Part shown: piece by piece, positions 1-5,209 of the stretch
Numbering within the stretch: the first letter of the stretch is position 1
Layout: each line of letters begins with the position of its first letter
NCBI GenBank assembly: GCA_964638815.1
Contig: CAZXBB010000248.1
Span: 1 to 7,450 of the forward strand
Reading direction: 5' to 3'
Source: CAZXBB01 sp964638815
GTDB lineage: Bacteria; Planctomycetota; Phycisphaerae; Phycisphaerales; SM1A02
DNA: 7,450 bases
The notes under the pieces: generated by a model
Seen by the model: only the letters and a program-made list of their open reading frames with translations
Database searches by the model: none
Told to the model about the DNA's origin: nothing
Position numbers and translations under genes: made by a program

Positions 1-69
<69 letters not shown>

Positions 70-110
70 CGTGCGCGCCGGCCCCGCCGTACACTCTCGG
101 GCAGTCACCT

Positions 111-114
111 GGAG
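111..114 (+). promoter_or_regulatory. Shine-Dalgarno site fixing the start of the DUF1080 gene
   Basis: GGAG lies seven bases before the ATG at 122. The frame is open further upstream (to a possible start at 71), but only the 122 start has a well-spaced Shine-Dalgarno site and places a signal peptide at the N-terminus. This decides the start call. Confidence 0.6.
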
Positions 115-121
115 TCGAGTG

Positions 122-883
122 ATGTCACGGACCCATCCCGCCCGAACCCATCCCGCCGTTCCCGGATCGCTGTTGCTCCTGTGCCTCGCAACCGTCGCGA
201 TCGGGCAGACGACGAAGCCCGGGCCCGCCGTGCAGCGGAGCCCGGCCGTCACGAGCTCGCCTTTCGTGGGCCTCCCCGCGCCGGTGCTCGACGAGAACAC
301 GCAAATCCTGATGGAGTACGAAGTCCGCTCGATGAACGGCTGGCGGCAGCGCGACGGCGAGCCGAGCGAGTGGAAGCTCATTCGCGCGACCGGCAGCGCC
401 CGGGTGCACGCCGGCGACGCGGTCAGCGAGGCGGTCGCGGGCGACTTCCAGATGCACCTCGAGTTCAAGCTGCCGCTCATGGCCGACGCGACGGGCCAGG
501 CCCGTGCGAACAGCGGCGTCTACCTGCACGGCCGGTACGAGGTGCAGGTGCTCGACAGCTACGGGCTCGAGCCGGGGATGGGCGACTGCGGTGCGATCTA
601 CTCGATCGCACCGCCGCGGGTGAACGCGTGCCTCCCGCCGGAGGAGTGGCAGACCTACGACATCGTCTTCCGCGCGCCGCGTTTCGACGACGTCGGCACG
701 ATGACGAAGCCCGCGTACGTGACCGTGGTCCACAACGGCATCGTCATCCACAACAACGTCGAGCTGCCGCACACCACCCCGGGCGGACTCGATCGCGAGA
801 TGGTGGCGGCGGGGCCCCTCCTCCTCCAGGATCACGGCAACGACGTCGAGTACCGCAACATCTGGGTGCGCAAGCTGAACTGA
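122..883 (+). CDS. Exported DUF1080 (3-keto-disaccharide hydrolase-like) protein
   Basis: A 253-residue protein that appears secreted. Residues about 14-28 form a hydrophobic segment (SLLLLCLATVAIG) following an N-terminus with two arginines, and a likely signal peptidase I site comes just after it. No proper lipobox is present, because the only Cys in the segment lacks a small residue before it. Residues about 30-60 are a Pro/Ser/Thr-rich linker. Residues about 70-252 match the DUF1080 beta-sandwich (3-keto-disaccharide hydrolase, concanavalin-like fold): FQMHLEFKLP near 109, NSGVYLHGRYEVQVLDS at 130-146, GDCGAIY at 154-160, EEWQTYDIVFRAPRF at 174-188, and the terminal GPLLLQDHGNDVEYRNIWVR at 231-250. 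Single-domain DUF1080 proteins are abundant in Planctomycetes and Bacteroidetes and are thought to act on sugars or glycans in the periplasm; substrate and catalytic activity cannot be read from this sequence. The length is normal for the family. The stop codon is three bases before mqnB. Family assignment is firm, enzyme function is not. Confidence 0.88.
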   Translation: MSRTHPARTHPAVPGSLLLLCLATVAIGQTTKPGPAVQRSPAVTSSPFVGLPAPVLDENTQILMEYEVRSMNGWRQRDGEPSEWKLIRATGSARVHAGDAVSEAVAGDFQMHLEFKLPLMADATGQARANSGVYLHGRYEVQVLDSYGLEPGMGDCGAIYSIAPPRVNACLPPEEWQTYDIVFRAPRFDDVGTMTKPAYVTVVHNGIVIHNNVELPHTTPGGLDREMVAAGPLLLQDHGNDVEYRNIWVRKLN

Positions 884-886
884 TCC

Positions 887-1519
887 GTGCGTTCGCTCGT
901 CGTCACCGCCGTCCGCCGCGAAGCCGAGGCGATCGCGTCATTGCCCGGTGTCACCGTCATGGCCGGCGGCATGGGCCGCACCAACGCGGCGGCCGCGACG
1001 ACGGAGGCGATCCTGCGGAACGGACCGTTCGACGCCGTGATCTCGGCGGGCGTGGCCGGGGCGCTTCCCGGCGGCGGCCTCGACATCGGCGATGTCGTGG
1101 CGGCGTCCGCATGCGTCTACGTCGAGGAAGGCGTCGTCACGCCCGACGGCTTCCGGGGGATCGAGGCGATGGGCTTCTCCCTCGGCGACTTCGGGGGGAA
1201 CACGGTGCCCGTCGATGCGGCCCTGCGCGACACCCTGCGCGCGAGCTTCCGGATCGGCGTGATCGCCACCGTCGCGACCTGCTCGGGCACCGACGAGGCC
1301 GCGGCCATGGTCGCCGACCGCACCGGCGCGATCGCGGAGGCGATGGAAGGCGCCGCCGTCGTTCACGCCGCCCGGCGTCTCGCGGTTCCTGCCATCGAGC
1401 TGCGCGTCGTCAGCAACACGACGGGCGACCGCGCGAAGCAGGTGTGGGATCTGCCGGCCGCACTGCGGACGCTCGGCGCCGCCGTCGCGCAAGCGGTCGA
1501 GCTGCTCGCGCGCCGTTGA
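887..1519 (+). CDS. mqnB: Futalosine hydrolase (menaquinone biosynthesis)
   Basis: A 210-residue cytoplasmic nucleosidase of the PNP/MTAN fold. Futalosine hydrolase removes hypoxanthine from futalosine to give dehypoxanthine futalosine, the substrate of MqnC in the alternative (futalosine) menaquinone pathway. Visible family features are the opening strand RSLVVTAVRREAEAI; the Gly-rich turn GGMGRTNAA at 27-35; SAGVAGALPGG at 53-63 followed by IGDVV; TCSGTDEAA at 131-139; EAMEGAAV at 151-158, equivalent to the MTAN substrate-binding ME(A/G)A segment; and VVSNTTGDR at 174-182, whose Asp occupies the catalytic position, followed by WDLPAAL. The SNxxGDR ending and short length favour futalosine hydrolase over MTA/SAH nucleosidase. 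The start is GTG, three bases after the preceding stop, without a clear Shine-Dalgarno site, so translation may depend on reinitiation after the upstream gene. No other mqn gene is in the window. Confidence 0.85.
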   Translation: MRSLVVTAVRREAEAIASLPGVTVMAGGMGRTNAAAATTEAILRNGPFDAVISAGVAGALPGGGLDIGDVVAASACVYVEEGVVTPDGFRGIEAMGFSLGDFGGNTVPVDAALRDTLRASFRIGVIATVATCSGTDEAAAMVADRTGAIAEAMEGAAVVHAARRLAVPAIELRVVSNTTGDRAKQVWDLPAALRTLGAAVAQAVELLARR

Positions 1520-1738
1520 CTCAGGGTCGCGGCTCCGAACCACCCGGGGCCGGCCGGCCGGGACGGATATCGCCGCCGGAGCACGACCGCGATACGAACG
1601 CGCAAGGGGCCGCGCGGACTTATCGGTCCGCTCATCCGGTGAAACCCCCGGCGCCGGCTCAACCGACACGCCCGGCCCGCCGATGACGTACCGGAGCGCA
1701 CCTGGTGTGCTGCTGCGCCGAAGATACGGAGGCGGTCG
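1520..1738 (+). other. Intergenic region between mqnB and pilM, presumed promoter region of the pilus operon
   Basis: The 219 bases hold no supported gene. After the hairpin at 1543-1562 there is a second inverted repeat: GCGGAC at 1614-1619 pairs with GTCCGC at 1626-1631 and leaves the loop TTATCG. A perfect palindrome CCGGCGCCGG follows at 1648-1657. Since the gene order and spacing change here from an unrelated pair to the pilus operon, the promoter for pilM is expected in this gap. I cannot find a convincing -35/-10 pair or a sigma-54 site. A GGAGG Shine-Dalgarno site at 1728-1732 sits six bases before the pilM ATG. Confidence 0.5.
1543..1562 (+). terminator. GC-rich hairpin 23 bases after mqnB, possible terminator
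   Basis: CCCGG at 1543-1547 pairs with CCGGG at 1558-1562 around a self-complementary GGCCGGCCGG interior. It follows the mqnB stop closely and could help end the first transcript. There is no T-run after it, so it is not a canonical intrinsic terminator, and GC-rich inverted repeats are common in such DNA. Confidence 0.25.
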
Positions 1739-2977
1739 ATGGGTTTCTCGATGTTCTCGCCGCAGGTTTCACCGATCGCGATCGATTTCGGATCAGCGTC
1801 GATGAAGCTGCTGCAGATCACTCCCGGCGATCGTCCGAGAATCGTCGCGGCGACGGAGATCCCGCTTCCCGAGTCCGCTCGCAACGACCCCGACAAGCTG
1901 ACCTCCTTCTACAACGGGGCATTGCCGGCGGCCCTGAGCGCCTGCAACTTCAAGGGGAAGCGCGCAGTGATGGCGATCCCGAGCACGCGCACGCTCATCC
2001 AGCACATGCAGATCGCCGAGGTCTCCGGCGCACGGACGGAGGACATCCTGAAAGGCCAGCTCTTCGCCCAGATGGGCTGCTCGCCCGAGAGCGTGGTCGT
2101 CCGGTCGCTCAAGGTCGGCGACGTCCACCGGAACAGCGCGGGCCAGAGCGAGATGATCTGCTTCGCGATCGCCCGCGACACGGTGATGCGGTTCGTCGCG
2201 CTGCTCAAGCGGTGCAAGCTCAACGCCGTCGGCGTTCACACCGAGGCGATTGCCGTCGTCCGCGCGTTCGATCACCTGAATCGACGGGCGGACGACGCGA
2301 ACCTGACGACGATGTACGTCGATCTCGGGTGGGCCGGAACGGGCGTCGCCATCGCCCACGGGCGCAGCATCGTCTTCGCGCGGCACATCCAGCTCGGGGG
2401 CCGGCACTTCGACCAGCACATCGCATCCACGCTGAACTGCAGCATCGCGGACGCTCAGAGGCACCGGCTCGCGATCGACGGCCCCGATTTTCCGGGCTTC
2501 GAGCGCAAGCGCGGCGAGAGCGCCTCGGCGCTCCTGGACGTCGCCGAGCAGGCGCAGCGCAAGAGCAAGCGTCGCGGCCGCGCGGCCGTCGCCGAGATCG
2601 ACCGTCGCAGCGGCGACGCCACGCCCGCGTCCTGCTGGGATATGCCGGAGACCGATCCTCCCCGGACCGCCGCGGAGCTCGACCTCAACGAGTTGCTCGA
2701 CACGATGACCGACGAGCTCTCGATGTGCCTGCGCTATCACCAGGGTCTCTTCGCCGGTCGCTCCGTGGATCGGTGCATCTTCGTCGGCGGCGAAGCCCGG
2801 CAGCTCTGGCTGTGCCAGCACGTCGTCAAGGGGCTGCGCTTCCCGGCGCAGCTCGGCGATCCACTCTCGCGTCTCGCATGGGACGACACCACCGAAACTC
2901 CAGGCCTGAAGCTCGGCGATCCCCAACCGGGGTGGGCCGTTCCGTACGGTCTCGCAACCGCACCCACGGACCTCTAA
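1739..2977 (+). CDS. pilM: Type IV pilus inner-membrane platform protein PilM (actin-like ATPase fold)
   Basis: A 412-residue cytoplasmic protein of the PilM family (FtsA/actin fold). PilM binds nucleotide and docks on the cytoplasmic tail of PilN, connecting the PilN-PilO platform to the motor. The phosphate-1 strand is AIDFGSASMKLLQI at 14-27, the phosphate-2 strand is YVDLGWAGTGVAI at 193-205 followed by RHIQLGGRHFDQHI, and the adenosine-binding loop is CIFVGGEA at 346-353; the PYGLA near 402 matches the conserved C-terminal end. ATG at 1739 is chosen over the Met at residue 5 because GGAGG at 1728-1732 is spaced six bases from it. The protein is longer than the usual 340-380 residues because residues about 252-312 are a charged insertion rich in Arg/Lys, then Pro (QAQRKSKRRGRAAVAE region), lying between subdomains. 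pilN follows after 12 bases. Family assignment is secure; whether it serves a pilus or a type II-like secretion machine is not settled. Confidence 0.9.
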   Translation: MGFSMFSPQVSPIAIDFGSASMKLLQITPGDRPRIVAATEIPLPESARNDPDKLTSFYNGALPAALSACNFKGKRAVMAIPSTRTLIQHMQIAEVSGARTEDILKGQLFAQMGCSPESVVVRSLKVGDVHRNSAGQSEMICFAIARDTVMRFVALLKRCKLNAVGVHTEAIAVVRAFDHLNRRADDANLTTMYVDLGWAGTGVAIAHGRSIVFARHIQLGGRHFDQHIASTLNCSIADAQRHRLAIDGPDFPGFERKRGESASALLDVAEQAQRKSKRRGRAAVAEIDRRSGDATPASCWDMPETDPPRTAAELDLNELLDTMTDELSMCLRYHQGLFAGRSVDRCIFVGGEARQLWLCQHVVKGLRFPAQLGDPLSRLAWDDTTETPGLKLGDPQPGWAVPYGLATAPTDL

Positions 2978-2989
2978 GAGGAGCTGAGC

Positions 2990-3814
2990 ATGAGCAACAA
3001 CGCCAGTTTCCTGCCCGACGACTATCTCGACCAGAAGGCCGAACGCCGCACCAACCTCATCAGCCTCGTGCTGTTCGGCGTGGTGATGCTCGGCGTCTTC
3101 CTGGCGTTCCTCTTCACGAACCAGCGATGGGCGGTGGTCAAACGCGACCAGTCGCAGATCAACGTGCGCTACCAGCAGGCGGCGTCACAGATCACGGAGC
3201 TGCTCGAGCTGGAGGAGCAGAAGGGCGAGATGCTCGAGAAGGCCGAGCTCGCCGCGGCCCTCGTCGAGCGCGTACCGCGTTCGGTGCTGCTCGCCGAGCT
3301 CGTCAATCGCATGCCGGACAAGCTCAGCCTCCTCGCGTTCGAGATGAAGAGCGAGATCATCAAGCCGGTCACGCAGGCGCCGACCGAGCAGGCCTCCGAG
3401 CGTCTTAAGCCGAGGCGGGCCAAGACCAAGAAGGAAGCCGTGACCGAGGCCAGGAAGGTCCGCCCGCCGAAGCATCGGGTCACGATCAGCCTCGTCGGTG
3501 TCGCGCCGAGCGGCCAGGAAGTCTCGCGCTACCTCGCCGAGCTCAACGCGTTTCCGCTCCTGCGCGACGTCCGGCTCGAATACACCGAGGAACGGGAGTT
3601 CGAGGACCAGACGCTCCAGCAATACAAGATCGTGATGAGCCTCGACCCGAGCGCGGACGTGCGTGACGTGGAGCCCCGGATCGTCCCGCGTCGGGGCCCC
3701 GAGCCCAACGCGACGACGTTCCGTGCCGACAACCCGGTGACCGACACGCGCGGCCTCCCGGCTCCGAGCGACGCGCGGGCCGCCCACCCCTCCTCCGGAC
3801 CGAGTGGAGACTAG
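2990..3814 (+). CDS. pilN: PilN-like fimbrial assembly protein, bitopic inner-membrane protein
   Basis: A 274-residue protein with PilN architecture. Residues 1-22 are a cytoplasmic peptide containing SFLPDDYLDQKAERR at 6-20, in the position of the xNLLP peptide with which PilN binds PilM. One transmembrane helix spans 23-43. Residues about 45-95 are heptad-like and rich in Glu, Gln and Leu (coiled coil), followed by VPRSVLLAELVNRMPDKLSL, the start of the periplasmic ferredoxin-like domain. A Lys/Arg/Pro-rich linker covers about 122-160, and the fold resumes with HRVTISLVGVAPSGQEVSRY and ends near IVMSLDP (about 162-220). The last ~54 residues are a Pro/Arg/Asp-rich, probably disordered tail not usual in PilN, which is normally about 180-220 residues. 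A GGAG site at 2980-2983, six bases upstream, supports the start. The stop lies two bases before pilO. Sequence identity to model PilN is probably low, so the name rests on architecture and on position between pilM and pilO. Confidence 0.82.
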   Translation: MSNNASFLPDDYLDQKAERRTNLISLVLFGVVMLGVFLAFLFTNQRWAVVKRDQSQINVRYQQAASQITELLELEEQKGEMLEKAELAAALVERVPRSVLLAELVNRMPDKLSLLAFEMKSEIIKPVTQAPTEQASERLKPRRAKTKKEAVTEARKVRPPKHRVTISLVGVAPSGQEVSRYLAELNAFPLLRDVRLEYTEEREFEDQTLQQYKIVMSLDPSADVRDVEPRIVPRRGPEPNATTFRADNPVTDTRGLPAPSDARAAHPSSGPSGD

Positions 3815-3816
3815 TC

Positions 3817-4377
3817 ATGAGATTCGGATTCCGAGAGATCATCTTCCTGATCGTGCTGCTGGCGGTGCCCGCCGTCTCGCTGTTCTACGTCTTCCAGCCG
3901 CGGAACAACGACATCAAGCAGGCGCTCGAGGAGATCCAGGTCAAGCGCGCGCGGCTCGACCGGCTGGCGCAGGTCACGGAGAAGATCGACGACATCGGCC
4001 TGGCCATCGAGCAGGGCCGCGAGTCGATCGCGATGATCGAGGCCAAGCTGCCGTCGGAGCAGGACGTCGAAGGCATCCTCGACGAGGTCTGGCAGATCAC
4101 CGCGGGCAACCGCCTCACGGTCAAGAGCGTCAAGACCAACAAGACGGTTCCGGCCGCGAAGTATCGCGAGCTGCCGCTGGAGCTGATCGTCGAGGGCAAG
4201 TTTGACGGTTTCTACGAGTTCCTGCTCGAGCTCGAGAACCTGCCCCGCATCACGCGCATCCACCAGCTCAAGATCCAGCGCGCGACGAGCCGTTCGCAGG
4301 ACGATCCGGAGGGGATCATGAAGGCTGAGTTCACGCTCAGCATCTACTTCGAGCCGAGTCCGGGGTCCACGGACTAA
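3817..4377 (+). CDS. pilO: PilO-like inner-membrane platform protein
   Basis: A 186-residue bitopic protein. A short N-terminus (MRFGFRE) precedes one transmembrane helix at about 8-26, then a coiled coil at about 30-80 (NNDIKQALEEIQVKRARLDR onward). The periplasmic ferredoxin-like domain shows the PilO signature order: AKLPSEQDVEGILDEVWQIT at 76-95, then YRELPLELIVEGKFDGFYEF and LENLPRITRIHQLKI near 116-153, and a final strand AEFTLSIYF. PilO forms a heterodimer with PilN and modulates pilus assembly; here the two are separated by only two bases, consistent with coupled translation and equal amounts. Its GGAG Shine-Dalgarno site (3806-3809) lies inside the end of pilN. Length is typical for the family. 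GspM of type II secretion has the same fold, so a secretion role cannot be excluded. Confidence 0.87.
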   Translation: MRFGFREIIFLIVLLAVPAVSLFYVFQPRNNDIKQALEEIQVKRARLDRLAQVTEKIDDIGLAIEQGRESIAMIEAKLPSEQDVEGILDEVWQITAGNRLTVKSVKTNKTVPAAKYRELPLELIVEGKFDGFYEFLLELENLPRITRIHQLKIQRATSRSQDDPEGIMKAEFTLSIYFEPSPGSTD

Positions 4378-4383
4378 GTAAGC

Positions 4384-4387
4384 GGAG
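4384..4387 (+). promoter_or_regulatory. Shine-Dalgarno site for a GTG start
   Basis: GGAG within AGCGGAG stands eight bases before the GTG at 4396. It supports the GTG start over later in-frame ATG codons such as the Met at residue 27. Confidence 0.5.
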
Positions 4388-4395
4388 TCAGTACT

Positions 4396-5178
4396 GTGAA
4401 TTTCAACAACGAACGCGGACTTGCTCCCTCGACCCCGGCCGACAAGGCTGCGTTGCAGCATGGATCGGAGTCCATGTACGCCGCGGCGCCCGTCGGCGCG
4501 GACGACTTCGCGCCCGATCCCGGTCTCGACCCCCTCGCCGGGGCGACTGCGGGCCGCAAGCTCAGCGGCGGCACGATCATCGTCATCGCGGTGATCCTGA
4601 GTGCGGTCGCGGGCCTGTTCTCCATGCGGAAGCTCGCCGAGGTGACCGCCGCGGCGACCATCGACACGGACATCGAGAAGACGATCGACGCCTTCTTCAA
4701 GAAACTCGAGCCGACCGGCGGCACGGCGGTGGCACAGTTCTCACCGGCGACCGACACGGTCCTCGACGTCCTCACCGACACGTACTCGGAGCGGCAGGTT
4801 CCGTTGCGCGACGTTCAGCGCGATCCGTTCATCATCAACGAGCCCGAGCCCGTGACGGCTGCGCAGGGCGATCCCGTCGTCACACAGCCCGCGGACACGG
4901 GCCGGAAGCAGCGCGAGTGGGAGCGCAACCGCGACGATCGCCGGCAGACGATGGAAGCCGACGGCGCGAAGATCGTCGTCAAGTCGATCATGGGCGGGTC
5001 GCGTCCCATGGCGCTGATCGACCGCCAGATCGTCGTCGTCGGCGATCGGGTCACCGCGAAGAACACGGCCACCGAGTTCGTCGTCGAGAGCATCTCGACC
5101 GGCTCGATCGATCTCGTCTCCGAGGATCCCGAGTTCCAGTTGACGGTGCGGGTCACCGCCTTCCTCCAGCGGGACTGA
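4396..5178 (+). CDS. Membrane protein with PilP/GspC-like periplasmic domain
   Basis: A 260-residue protein in the pilP position of the operon. I recognise no named family over the full length. Residues 1-55 are polar, Ala/Pro/Asp-rich and probably cytoplasmic; GRKLSGGT then leads into one transmembrane helix at about 59-76. Residues about 80-135 are a periplasmic spacer. VPLRDVQRDPFIINEP at 135-150 contains the RDPF motif that also marks PilP. A Pro-rich and strongly charged stretch (KQREWERNRDDRRQTME) separates it from a C-terminal beta domain at about 191-258: KIVVKSIMGGSRPMALIDR, then IVVVGDRV, then EFVVESISTGSIDLVSED. This order of strand, GG, ALI, GD and ESI strand resembles the homology-region domain shared by PilP and GspC, which contacts the N-domains of the secretin. 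PilP itself is a lipoprotein; this protein instead has a GspC-like helix anchor. By inference it bridges the PilN/PilO platform to an outer-membrane secretin not present here. Start is GTG, 18 bases after pilO. Confidence 0.7.
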   Translation: MNFNNERGLAPSTPADKAALQHGSESMYAAAPVGADDFAPDPGLDPLAGATAGRKLSGGTIIVIAVILSAVAGLFSMRKLAEVTAAATIDTDIEKTIDAFFKKLEPTGGTAVAQFSPATDTVLDVLTDTYSERQVPLRDVQRDPFIINEPEPVTAAQGDPVVTQPADTGRKQREWERNRDDRRQTMEADGAKIVVKSIMGGSRPMALIDRQIVVVGDRVTAKNTATEFVVESISTGSIDLVSEDPEFQLTVRVTAFLQRD

Positions 5179-5195
5179 AGCGACGCGGCAACGGC

Positions 5196-5200
5196 GGAGG
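5196..5200 (+). promoter_or_regulatory. Shine-Dalgarno site deciding a TTG start for pilB
   Basis: GGAGG ends nine bases before the TTG at 5210. The next in-frame Met is residue 84 and would cut into the region just before the MshEN-like domain. The site and the plausible N-terminus MGKFDLDDLLKDLARE support the TTG start. Confidence 0.6.
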
Positions 5201-5209
5201 GCACAAGGT

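Noticed and set aside
1611..1648. Sigma-28-like promoter on the - strand (CCGATAA with GTTT upstream)
   Set aside because: The spacing between the two elements is too long for the consensus, and no - strand gene lies in its path.
1620..1700. c-di-GMP (GEMM) riboswitch ahead of pilM
   Set aside because: Considered because such elements often control pilus genes, but the conserved GCAAAGCC-type and GGGTTACC-type segments are absent.
1703..1717. Sigma-54-like GG/GC pair ahead of pilM
   Set aside because: The GG and GC are one base off the required spacing and the flanking bases match the consensus poorly.
1705..3408. Long + strand open frame of 567 codons across pilM and pilN
   Set aside because: Arg-rich low-complexity translation in an alternative frame of two recognised genes, with no motifs.
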